This document shows positions 14,634 through 20,779 of a stretch of 20,937 nt of DNA, piece by piece. Made by a program: the position numbers and the translations under genes. Where the stretch lies: NCBI GenBank assembly GCA_035526585.1, contig DATLCC010000038.1, positions 1-20,937 on the forward strand, given 5' to 3'. Position 1 is the stretch's first letter. Each line of letters begins with the position of its first letter. The DNA is from JAJPHT01 sp035526585 (GTDB lineage Archaea > Thermoplasmatota > SW-10-69-26 > JACQPN01 > JAJPHT01). Below the pieces are notes generated by a model. That model was given only the letters and a program-made list of their open reading frames with translations. It ran no database searches and was not told the DNA's origin.

Positions 14634-15584
14634 ATGCGTGGGATCCCCTCCCTCCTCGTGCTGGCTTTCGTCCTCGCTGCCGGCTGCTCCGCCCCTGCGG
14701 ACCCGGTGACGCCAGGCGCCGCGCCCGGCCGGGGCCCGGCTGATGACGCGGCCCCTGCCGACCCGGCGCCCGCCCCCGAAGCCCGACCCGAGCCATCCGC
14801 CGCGCCCGCCGCTCCGGAGGAGCCGACCTTCTGCGAGAGCGAGGCGGCCTGCGCCTTCTGGGACGACGACTACCACGAGTTCGCCCTCTACGAGGTGGAC
14901 ACGGCGACGATCGACGTGCTCGTCGTCCCCTCCGCGAGCCCCACCTCCGCGCAGGACACCGCGACGATCCGCGCCGCGATCGACGCGTGGGCCGCGGGCA
15001 TCGAAGCGCTCGCCGCGCCATGGTTCGCCGATGCGCTCGATCTCCGCGTCCACGTCCTCGGCGAGGACGCCCCGCAGGAGGCGCTCAACGACCCGGAGAT
15101 CATCGTCGTGGCGGCCGAATACAACCCGGCCGTCCTCTTTGGCATCGGCGAGCAGCTCCCCGTCAACGTGTGTCGTGGCGAAGCGCTCGAGACGTACCCG
15201 ACGCACCGTCACGACGGCATGATAGTGCGCGCCGCGCGCTGCGAGAGCGGCGGCCTCACCTGCGTCGCGCTGAACACGAACTTCCTTCTGGGCACGAAAG
15301 AGCAGCTCTACGATCTCGTCGCCCACGAGTTCGGCCACTGCCTCGGCGGCGGCCACGTCGGCGATGCGCTCGACTTCAGCGCGAAGCGCGTGCCCGTGCA
15401 CGACATCATGAGCTATCAGCACGACGAGACGCAGGTCCACTGCGTGTCCAACCTCAACGTGCGGGTTCTGGAGGCGCTGTACGCGCCCGTGCTTGGCGTC
15501 ACGCCCGCTGTCGAGCTCTCGCCTGGCGACTTCCTGACGATGCCGCGCTCGAGCTATTCGCAGGTGATCTGCGCGAACCCGTGA
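14634..15584 (+). CDS. Metzincin-like zinc metalloprotease lipoprotein
   Basis: From ATG 14634 this gives 316 residues. The signal peptide ends in the lipobox LAAGC with Cys18, so the protein is probably lipid-anchored outside the membrane. Residues about 20-62 are a Pro/Ala/Asp-rich linker. The catalytic domain has the full metzincin zinc site HEFGHCLGGGH, with His231, Glu232, His235 and His241. A Met-turn candidate, DIMSYQHD, places Met259 eighteen residues after the third His. Three histidines, the glutamate base and the Met-turn are the defining set of metzincins. I see no clear propeptide cysteine switch. Several cysteines (FCESEAACAF, NVCRGE, RCESGGLTC) may form disulfides. The likely role is cleavage of extracellular peptides or surface proteins. 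The subfamily is not identified, and the substrate is unknown. It is convergent with the next gene, with 12 bases between stops. Confidence 0.82.
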   Translation: MRGIPSLLVLAFVLAAGCSAPADPVTPGAAPGRGPADDAAPADPAPAPEARPEPSAAPAAPEEPTFCESEAACAFWDDDYHEFALYEVDTATIDVLVVPSASPTSAQDTATIRAAIDAWAAGIEALAAPWFADALDLRVHVLGEDAPQEALNDPEIIVVAAEYNPAVLFGIGEQLPVNVCRGEALETYPTHRHDGMIVRAARCESGGLTCVALNTNFLLGTKEQLYDLVAHEFGHCLGGGHVGDALDFSAKRVPVHDIMSYQHDETQVHCVSNLNVRVLEALYAPVLGVTPAVELSPGDFLTMPRSSYSQVICANP

Positions 15585-15585
15585 C

Positions 15586-15619
15586 CGGTGTCCCGCTCAA
15601 GCGCCGTTTTGCGACACCG
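15586..15619. terminator. Inverted repeat between convergent genes
   Basis: CGGTGTC (15586-15592) and GACACCG (15613-15619) form a perfect 7-bp stem with a 20-base loop between the convergent stops, overlapping the end of the minus-strand gene. A GTTTT run precedes the second arm. It could serve as a bidirectional terminator, but the loop is long. Confidence 0.3.
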
Positions 15620-15884
15620 TGGTGGGAGCGCCCGGCTCCTGGATCTCAAGCCGACGGGAGCGCTTGTCCTCCGCGATGCGCTTGAACACGCGCCGGAACG
15701 CGCCGCGCTCCTGCCCCATCACATACGCGAAGCCCACGAGCGCGAGCCCGCCAGAAAGGACAGCCCAGAACGCTCCGAACGCGGAACCCACGAGCGTCGC
15801 GCCGAGGCCCGCGAAGGCGGCGCCCTGCGCGCTGCGGCTGCGGCGGCTGAGCTCGCGGAGTTCGTCGAGGGTGGCGCCGTGCAT
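15597..15884 (-). CDS. Small two-helix membrane protein, unidentified
   Basis: This minus-strand gene gives 95 residues from ATG 15884; GTG 15890 would add two. GAGGGG five bases before this ATG is a possible ribosome-binding site, and CTTATGG further upstream may be a TATA box. The N-terminus (MHGATLDELRELSRRSRSAQ) is an amphipathic, charged helix. Two hydrophobic segments follow, near residues 22-42 (AFAGLGATLVGSAFGAFWAV) and 44-58 (SGGLALVGFAYVMGQ). The C-terminal tail is basic (RRVFKRIAEDKRSRR) and probably faces the cytoplasm. No family is recognised. It lies 56 bases downstream of glyS on the same strand and might be read through from it. Confidence 0.6.
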   Translation of the reverse strand: MHGATLDELRELSRRSRSAQGAAFAGLGATLVGSAFGAFWAVLSGGLALVGFAYVMGQERGAFRRVFKRIAEDKRSRRLEIQEPGAPTTVSQNGA

Positions 15885-15939
15885 GACCACCCCTCGCCGG
15901 CCGCCCCATAAGGGCTTCCGCTTGTGGCGGAGCGCGCGC

Positions 15940-17895
15940 TCAGGCGACCTTCGTCCCGTGGACCGCGTCGAACGTGAGCTTGCCTGCCACGAGGTCGCGC
16001 ACGACAGCCGGCGCGTCCTTCATCGGGATGCGCTTCTGCGCGCCCGTGTCGCGCGCGCGGATGGTGACGGTGTGATCCGTCTTCGTGTCGTAGTCGATCG
16101 TGACGCAGAAGGGCGTGCCGATCTCGTCCTGGCGCGCGTAGCGGCGGCCGATCGCGCCGCCATCGTCGTACTGCGCCGCGATGCCGTGCTCGCGCATCTC
16201 CCGCTCGAGCGTCTGCGCGAGCGCGTCCATGCCATCCTTCGTCATGAGCGGGAAGACGCCGCACTTCACGGGCGCGACGGGCGGCGCGAGCTTGAGCGTC
16301 ACCCATTCCTTCTGCGACCAGCTCGATTCGAGCACGGCGTAGAAGATGCGGTCGATCCCGTACGAGGGCTCGACGACGTGCGGCACGTACCACTCGCCTT
16401 CGACGCGCTCCTTGCGCTTCTCGACCCGGTAGAACTCGCTCGTGAGCGTGACGGCCTCGCCGTCGACCTCGATCGTGAGCGTGGAAGGCGCGACCTCGGG
16501 CGCCTCGATCTCCTTGAGCGCGTTCGTGATCGCGGCGGCCTTGCCCTTGTAGACGGGCCCGAGCTTGGTCGGGTTGGGCACGTAGCGGAAAACCTCGGCC
16601 TCCTTGGGCTCGGCGAACCGCCGCATCGCGCGCAGCTTCTGCCCCGACACGCGCTCGTGCGCCTTGAGGTCGTAGTCCGTGCGGTCCGCGATCCCGACGA
16701 TCTCGACCCACCCGAAGCGAGGCGACTCGAACTCCGCGTCCCACGTGTCGGTCGAGTAGTGGGCCTTCTCCTCGCGCCCATGCTGGCGGAAGCGGATGAT
16801 ATCAGCAGGGATGCCGGCCGTCTCGAGGAACTCGCTCGTGAGTGCGATGAAGTATCCGAGCGCGCCGTTCGCGATGATCCCCTTCTTCACCGCGTCGTCC
16901 ATCGGCATCCGCTCGGGGTTCTTGGCGTCGCGATGCAGGAGGTTCAGCTCCTTCTTCGCGAGCCGCTCGTAGCCGGGCCACGTCTTGTTCTCGGGATCGA
17001 AGAAGACCTCCGCCTCCATCTGGTGGAACTCCCGCAGGCGCAGGAGCGACTGGCGCGGCGAGATCTCGTTGCGGTACGCCTTCCCGAGCTGCACGGCGCC
17101 AAAGGGCATCTGCTCGCGGTGGAAGCGGTAGAGCCACAGGAAATCCATGAACATGCCCTGCGCCGTCTCCGGCCGCATGTAGGCGACGCGGCCGGCACCG
17201 GGGCCCACGTTCGTCTTGAACATGAGGTTGAACGCGGCGATCCGCGCCTTCTCGACCTCCAAGGGCTTCTGGCACGTGGGGCACTGCACGACGCCCTCGT
17301 AGAGCGTCTTCGTGTCGCCCAGGCGCGCGACGGAGAGCCGCGTCGCGGTGAGCTCGAAGCGCGAGCCGCCCTCCTCGAGCTGCATGGGCTGCGCGAGCGC
17401 GTGCGCGCCCTTGAGGAGCGCCGCGAGGTTCGCGGGGCTCGGGTCGCGATCCGCGCTCTCGCGCACGGCCTCGATGCGCGCCGCGAGCGCGGCGGGAAGA
17501 TGGACCTTCTTCGCCTCGGCGCCTTCGGCGATGCGCTTCCACTCGTTCTTCACGAGGTGGTCGCCGCGGTTCCCGGCGCCGCAAGCGGGGCAATCGATGA
17601 CCGTGTCCGCGAACTTCTCGAGGTGGCCCGACGCGCGGAAGACCTGCTCGGGCGAGATGGTCGGACATTGGATCTCGGCCATGCCTTCGCCCAGCACGTA
17701 GAAACGGCGCCAGAGGTCCTCGATGTTCTTCTTGAGCGCGGCGCCCAGCGGCCCGTAGTCGAAGAAGCCCGCGAGGCCGCCGTAGATCTCGTAGCTGGGC
17801 TGGAGATACCCGCGGCGCTTCAAGATCGCCATGAGCTCGTCGTGCGTGTCGGTGCGGTCCGCGCTGGCGTGCGCGGGGGCGGAAGGGGCGGCCAT
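15940..17895 (-). CDS. glyS: Glycyl-tRNA synthetase, archaeal/eukaryotic alpha2 type
   Basis: From ATG 17895 this gives 651 residues; ATG 17922 would add nine. A T-rich AGCTTTTCA at 17923-17931 is suitably placed as a TATA box for the 17895 start. It is a class II synthetase charging tRNA-Gly in the cytosol. The start LKRRGYLQPSYEIYGGLAG is typical of the alpha2 enzyme. Motif 2 is YRNEISPRQSLLRLREFHQM and motif 3 is HVVEPSYGIDRIFYAVLESS. The C-terminal anticodon-binding domain runs from about residue 540 (APVKCGVFPLM through GRRYARQDEIGTPFCVTIDY). Two CPxC knuckles (CPACG and CPTCQ) flank an insertion of about 100 residues and probably bind one zinc. The methyltransferase gene lies upstream on the same strand about 200 bases away and the small membrane protein lies downstream. 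Confidence 0.95.
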   Translation of the reverse strand: MAAPSAPAHASADRTDTHDELMAILKRRGYLQPSYEIYGGLAGFFDYGPLGAALKKNIEDLWRRFYVLGEGMAEIQCPTISPEQVFRASGHLEKFADTVIDCPACGAGNRGDHLVKNEWKRIAEGAEAKKVHLPAALAARIEAVRESADRDPSPANLAALLKGAHALAQPMQLEEGGSRFELTATRLSVARLGDTKTLYEGVVQCPTCQKPLEVEKARIAAFNLMFKTNVGPGAGRVAYMRPETAQGMFMDFLWLYRFHREQMPFGAVQLGKAYRNEISPRQSLLRLREFHQMEAEVFFDPENKTWPGYERLAKKELNLLHRDAKNPERMPMDDAVKKGIIANGALGYFIALTSEFLETAGIPADIIRFRQHGREEKAHYSTDTWDAEFESPRFGWVEIVGIADRTDYDLKAHERVSGQKLRAMRRFAEPKEAEVFRYVPNPTKLGPVYKGKAAAITNALKEIEAPEVAPSTLTIEVDGEAVTLTSEFYRVEKRKERVEGEWYVPHVVEPSYGIDRIFYAVLESSWSQKEWVTLKLAPPVAPVKCGVFPLMTKDGMDALAQTLEREMREHGIAAQYDDGGAIGRRYARQDEIGTPFCVTIDYDTKTDHTVTIRARDTGAQKRIPMKDAPAVVRDLVAGKLTFDAVHGTKVA

Positions 17896-17979
17896 GGCTG
17901 ACGAGCCACCGAGGCGCTGCATGAAAAGCTTGCGCTGAAGACCGGTTCCTGACACCGAGGAGGCAGCGCGGGTCGGCCG

Positions 17980-18088
17980 TTCTCGGGATGGGGAAAGGGA
18001 AGGGGATGGGCGAAGGACGCGTCCCGATCTGGTGCATCCTTCGCCTGATCCGATCCCCACCCCTCTCCCGAGAGAAGCAGGATCGGAT
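17980..18088. repeat. Nested inverted repeats between methyltransferase and glyS
   Basis: The arms 17980-18017 and 18037-18076 are imperfect inverted repeats about 40 bases long. The innermost 9 bp (GGCGAAGGA with TCCTTCGCC) and the outermost TCTCGGGA-type segment match well; the purine-rich middle matches only loosely. A second, mutually exclusive 9-bp repeat pairs ATCCGATCC (18048-18056) with GGATCGGAT (18080-18088). The block begins 7 bases after the methyltransferase stop, so it may act as its terminator. Confidence 0.5.
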
Positions 18089-18094
18089 GCTCGG

Positions 18095-18802
18095 TCAGAG
18101 AGGATTCCGCATGAGCACGAGCATCTCCGGGTCCTCCGGCTGGAGAGCGCGCCGCTCATAGGCGCCCGTGATCCCGCCCCAGACGTGCTCCACGTCGAAG
18201 CCGGCCTCGTGGGCCATCGCGATGACCTCGCGCGGCGCGAAGGCGCGCGTCGTCACGACGAACCGCTTCTTCGCGCCCGCCGGCGAGACGACGGTCTGCG
18301 GCGTGCTCATCGTGTTCGTGGTGAGATCGTAGTTCTCGTCCGTGCACATGCCGAACACGCTCATCGCCGAGAGGAGGAACGGCGCGCCCGGCTTCAGGCA
18401 CGCGCGCACCGCGCGCAGCATCGCGACGTGCGCGTCATCGTCCGGGAGCAGGCCGAACGCGCCCTCGCACACGGACCATCCACCATCGAAGCGCGCTCGA
18501 AACGGCAGATGGCGGGCTTCCGCCTGCACCAGCGCAGCCGCTTTGCTATCGCGCCGCGCGACCTCCAGCAGCCCGCGCGTCAGGTCCGCGCCCACCACGC
18601 GCCAGGGCAGGTGCCGCTCGTGGCGCGCGACGCCGCACGCGACGTCAAGGACAAGGGCCGAGGGCGGAAGCGCCAGCGCCCGCGCCAGGAACTTGGCCTC
18701 CTGCTCCGTGCCCTTCGTGTACGCGAACTTGAGGTAGTTCTCCCGCGCGTGCTCACCGACCTCGCGGAACGCAAGGCCGCCGCCGAAGGGGTCCTTCTCC
18801 AC
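18095..18802 (-). CDS. Class I SAM-dependent methyltransferase
   Basis: From GTG 18802 this gives 235 residues. A T-rich box (AACGTTTTCC, near 18827-18836) lies about 28 bases upstream of it. TTG 18844 would add an Arg-rich 14 residues. The fold is a Rossmann class I methyltransferase. Motif I is ALVLDVACGVARHERHL near residue 40 (binds SAM), followed by VVGADLTRGLLEVAR (the acidic residue binding the ribose) and ARHLPFRARFDGGWSVCEGA. The opening ENYLKFAYTKGTEQEAKFLA is typical of the Methyltransf_25/11-like group. The C-terminal half (FEVDHVWGG-like region: FDVEHVWGGITGAYERRAL) fits substrate binding. The substrate cannot be inferred. It is upstream of glyS on the same strand and divergent from the eL42 operon; the shared region holds palindromes. 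Confidence 0.8.
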   Translation of the reverse strand: MEKDPFGGGLAFREVGEHARENYLKFAYTKGTEQEAKFLARALALPPSALVLDVACGVARHERHLPWRVVGADLTRGLLEVARRDSKAAALVQAEARHLPFRARFDGGWSVCEGAFGLLPDDDAHVAMLRAVRACLKPGAPFLLSAMSVFGMCTDENYDLTTNTMSTPQTVVSPAGAKKRFVVTTRAFAPREVIAMAHEAGFDVEHVWGGITGAYERRALQPEDPEMLVLMRNPL

Positions 18803-18847
18803 GGGCGCGGCGATGGCGCGCGAGCGGAAAACGTTGCGCCGCAATAT

Positions 18848-18863
18848 GTAACCGAATGGTTAC
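18848..18863. promoter_or_regulatory. Operator-like palindrome GTAACC-GAAT-GGTTAC
   Basis: A perfect 6-bp dyad with a 4-base spacer lies just upstream of the methyltransferase's possible TTG start (18844) and 46 bases before the GTG. Its AT content is higher than its surroundings. Its size and symmetry suit a dimeric regulator site. Confidence 0.45.
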
Positions 18864-18872
18864 GTTAGGGGA

Positions 18873-18941
18873 GCAGGTCCTGGTCCCGGAACAGGTCCGG
18901 TCGCATGGATCGACCGTCGACTGGACCAGTCCTGTACCTGC
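18873..18941. repeat. Nested inverted repeat upstream of the eL42 promoter
   Basis: GCAGGT (18873-18878) pairs with ACCTGC (18936-18941), and CTGGTCC (18880-18886) with GGACCAG (18923-18929). Inside is GGTCG-N7-CGACC (18899-18915). GGTCC recurs three times on the plus strand. It lies before the TATA box, so it may be a regulator-binding array rather than RNA structure. Confidence 0.4.
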
Positions 18942-18968
18942 ACCAGAACCTCGTCCGTCCGCGGAGAC

Positions 18969-18979
18969 CGTTATATACC
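18969..18979 (+). promoter_or_regulatory. Strong TATA box of the eL42-eS27 transcription unit
   Basis: CGTTATATACC, with TTATATA at 18971-18977, is the best TATA box in the window. It predicts transcription from about 19000, so the eL42 mRNA would carry a leader of about 160 bases. No AT-rich box lies closer to the eL42 start. Confidence 0.7.
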
Positions 18980-19010
18980 GGAACCCGCGTCGCTGGATTC
19001 CCGCCCGACC

Positions 19011-19114
19011 CCAACGGTCAGTGCTCGACGAACCTGCGGGTTCGTCGGCACCACGTCATCGCGCGGCGATGACGTTGGCTGCGGCGAGGACCTGTTACAT
19101 CGGCTTCGGCCGAT
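19011..19114 (+). ncRNA. Candidate structured leader or small RNA upstream of eL42
   Basis: Three perfect or near-perfect hairpins follow one another. The first (19021-19051) pairs GTGC + CGACGAACC with GGTTCGTCG + GCAC around a TGCG loop, with one bulged T. The second (19053-19075) pairs ACGTCATCGC with GCGATGACGT around a GCG loop. The third (19099-19114) pairs ATCGGC with GCCGAT around a UUCG tetraloop. In addition CCAACG (19011-19016) can pair with CGTTGG (19073-19078), enclosing the first two hairpins in a three-way junction at the cost of three base pairs of the second. It is not a tRNA and does not match an RNA family I know. It could be an autoregulatory leader or a processed small RNA. 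Confidence 0.55.
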
Positions 19115-19163
19115 ACGGGATCCGCGACCCGAGCGAGGAAGGGCGAAGGAACGTGATCACCCA

Positions 19164-19445
19164 ATGCTGCGACCGCGAAAGATCCAGCGCTACTGCCCGA
19201 AGTGCAAGAAGCACAACGAGCACGAAGTCGAGCGCGTGAAGAAGCGCAAGGCGAGCGAACTCAAGAAGGGTCAGAGGCGCTTCCGCCGCGTGACCGCGGG
19301 TTACCGCGGTTTCCCGCGTCCGAAGCCCGAGGGCCGTGAGAAGGCGACGAAGCGCGTCGCGCTGCGCTACCGTTGCAAGGTCTGCAAGAAGTGCACGCAG
19401 CCCTACGCTCTGCGCGCAAAGAAGTTCGAGCTCAAGGAGGCCTGA
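19164..19445 (+). CDS. rpl44e: Large-subunit ribosomal protein eL42 (L44e)
   Basis: This 93-residue protein has the usual length of archaeal L44e. It starts with MLRPRKIQRYCPKCKKHNEH. The first zinc pair is CPKC near residues 11-14 and the second is CKVCKKC near residues 71-77, the known zinc-ribbon arrangement. The basic middle includes KKGQRRFRRVTAGYRGFPRP. It binds near the E site of the large ribosomal subunit. GTGATC at 19153-19158 could pair with the 16S rRNA 3' end, five bases before the ATG. The mRNA seems to begin at the TATA box at 18971 with a highly structured leader. eS27 follows after four bases, with its ribosome-binding site inside the end of this gene, so the two are co-translated. 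Confidence 0.95.
   Translation: MLRPRKIQRYCPKCKKHNEHEVERVKKRKASELKKGQRRFRRVTAGYRGFPRPKPEGREKATKRVALRYRCKVCKKCTQPYALRAKKFELKEA
19436..19440 (+). promoter_or_regulatory. Ribosome-binding site of eS27
   Basis: AAGGAGG at 19434-19440 lies inside the last codons of eL42, nine bases before ATG 19450, and fixes that start. Confidence 0.7.
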
Positions 19446-19449
19446 ACAC

Positions 19450-19632
19450 ATGGCACGCCACGGTCAGGTCACCAAGTTCCTGAAGGTCAAGTGCAAGGAC
19501 TGCGAAGGCGAGCAGATCGTCTTCTCGAAGGCTGCGACGAAGGTCGCCTGCAACGTCTGCGGCGCGACGCTCGCCGAGCCCCAGGGCGGCTACGCGAAGC
19601 TCAACGGCGAGATCATCGCCGAGTACGCGTAA
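19450..19632 (+). CDS. rps27e: Small-subunit ribosomal protein eS27 (S27e)
   Basis: This 60-residue protein starts at ATG 19450, four bases after the eL42 stop, behind an AAGGAGG ribosome-binding site. The zinc-ribbon cysteines are CKDC near residues 16-19 and CNVCG near residues 34-37, as in archaeal S27e. Flanking phrases FLKVKCKDCEGEQIVFSKAA and VACNVCGATLAEPQGG fit the family closely. It is part of the small ribosomal subunit. In many archaea eL42, eS27, aIF2-alpha and Nop10 are consecutive. Here a hairpin terminator and an unrelated membrane-protein gene separate eS27 from aIF2-alpha. Confidence 0.95.
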   Translation: MARHGQVTKFLKVKCKDCEGEQIVFSKAATKVACNVCGATLAEPQGGYAKLNGEIIAEYA

Positions 19633-19644
19633 GCTCGCACGACC

Positions 19645-19665
19645 CGAGGGCCTCTCAGGCCCTCG
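19645..19665 (+). terminator. Hairpin terminator after eS27
   Basis: CGAGGGCC (19645-19652), loop TCTCA and GGCCCTCG (19658-19665) form a perfect 8-bp stem 13 bases after the stop, followed by CCCTTTCTC. It suggests that transcription of the ribosomal-protein pair ends here. Confidence 0.7.
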
Positions 19666-19715
19666 CCCTTTCTCATCCCCCTCATCCCTTCGAGCGGGCA
19701 GCCTCTCCCCACCGC

Positions 19716-20699
19716 ATGCGCCCGCTCCCCAGCGCGCTCCTTCTCTTCGCCCTCGTCGCGACGAGCGCCGCCGCCGTCTCGCCGCTCGCGGTGCGCGTGG
19801 ACGCCGCGCCGCCCCCGCTCGTCGCGGGGGAGAGCGCGCCGATGCCCCTCGCCATCACGATCGCGGCGCCCTGCGACGCGGCCGGAGCGTGGAGCGCGCT
19901 CGCCGTCACGATCGAAGCGCTCTCGGCTCGCCCGGACCTGCGCGTGGAGACGCCCGCGCCGTGGATCGTCCCCTTCGAGGGTTGCGACGAGGCGCATGCG
20001 CTCACGCGCGAGATCGGGCTCGACGCGCGCGACGCGGAGCCGGGCGCGAGCGCGTCGTTCGTCGTCTTCGTGAACGCGACGGCGACATGCGACGCCACGT
20101 GCCCCTACGCGTGGACGGGCGCCGCCACGCGGCTGTACATGGCGCGCGTCGCCGCGCCCGCGCAGGAGCCGCCTGCGGCGGCCGCGCCCGCGTCCGCGCC
20201 CGAGGCCCCGCCCCCCGCAAGGCCCTCGCCCTCGAACGCGAACGGGAACGACGAAGGGAACGGACGCGCGCCCTGGCTCGTCGCGCTCGGCGCGGTCGGC
20301 CTCGTCACCATTGGCGGCGGCGCGCTCGCGATGCGGCCGCACTCAGAGGGCTTCCCGCGCGCGTACGATGTCGAGCGAGCGCTCGCGCCCGGAGCATGGG
20401 ACGCGCGCGAGCGCGACACGGGGATGGACGTCGTCCTCCTGCGCCTCGACGCGCGCACAGCGCGCACGCTCGCCTCGCTCGCGCATCCGAACCTCCCCCG
20501 CGTCGTCGCGACGTCGGGGAGGTTCGTCGCGTTCGAGCGCGTCGAGGGCGCGCCGGTCGTCGCGGTGCCCGTGCGGGTGCAGCGCGCGGTGGAGTTCCTG
20601 CAGAGCGCGGGCGTGGCGTGCCGTGCACCTGATGCCACTCTCGTGCGGGTGGGCCGCGACGGGATCGCGCGCCTGGATGCGGTGGCGCTGGCGGCGTGA
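19716..20699 (+). CDS. Type I membrane protein with a degenerate kinase-like cytoplasmic region
   Basis: From ATG 19716 this gives 327 residues. Order: signal peptide (LPSALLLFALVATSAAAV); an extracytoplasmic beta-rich domain to about residue 145 with four cysteines; a Pro/Ala/Ser-rich stalk; one transmembrane helix (about 185-206); and a cytoplasmic part of about 120 residues. The cytoplasmic part resembles a shortened protein kinase. LASLAHPNLPRVVATSG and FVAFERVEG match the kinase phrases HPNIV...  and the hinge. AVEFLQSAGVACRAPD aligns with the catalytic loop and GRDGIARLDAVALA with the DFG segment. The VAIK lysine is Leu242 or Arg243, the HRD aspartate is Ala304, the loop asparagine is Ala307, and DFG is Asp321-Ala-Val. 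So it should be inactive as a kinase. The kinase reading is inference; the topology is clear. It sits between eS27 and aIF2-alpha. Confidence 0.7.
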   Translation: MRPLPSALLLFALVATSAAAVSPLAVRVDAAPPPLVAGESAPMPLAITIAAPCDAAGAWSALAVTIEALSARPDLRVETPAPWIVPFEGCDEAHALTREIGLDARDAEPGASASFVVFVNATATCDATCPYAWTGAATRLYMARVAAPAQEPPAAAAPASAPEAPPPARPSPSNANGNDEGNGRAPWLVALGAVGLVTIGGGALAMRPHSEGFPRAYDVERALAPGAWDARERDTGMDVVLLRLDARTARTLASLAHPNLPRVVATSGRFVAFERVEGAPVVAVPVRVQRAVEFLQSAGVACRAPDATLVRVGRDGIARLDAVALAA

Positions 20700-20747
20700 C
20701 CCGCGCGAAAGCGCAAGAGCGCGCGGGCGCGTGGGTGGGGGCTTGCC

Positions 20748-20755
20748 TTCAAATA
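20748..20755 (+). promoter_or_regulatory. TATA-like box for aIF2-alpha
   Basis: TTCAAATA at 20748-20755, within CCTTCAAATACC, is centred about 28 bases before ATG 20780. This gives aIF2-alpha its own leaderless promoter, separate from the ribosomal-protein genes. Confidence 0.6.
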
Positions 20756-20779
20756 CCGGCAGACAATAGGCGGCCCGTC

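Noticed and set aside
15619..17901. 760-codon open frame on the plus strand over glyS
   Set aside because: It is an antisense shadow of an unmistakable glycyl-tRNA synthetase.
19011..19163. tRNA or H/ACA guide RNA in the eL42 leader
   Set aside because: The GGTTCG here belongs to a 13-bp stem, not a T-arm, and no acceptor or anticodon arm can be built. The stems are perfect, without the internal pockets of H/ACA guides.
18856..19239. 127-codon open frame starting GTG/ATG in the eL42 leader
   Set aside because: It spans a promoter and hairpins, overlaps eL42 in another frame and has no protein-like pattern.
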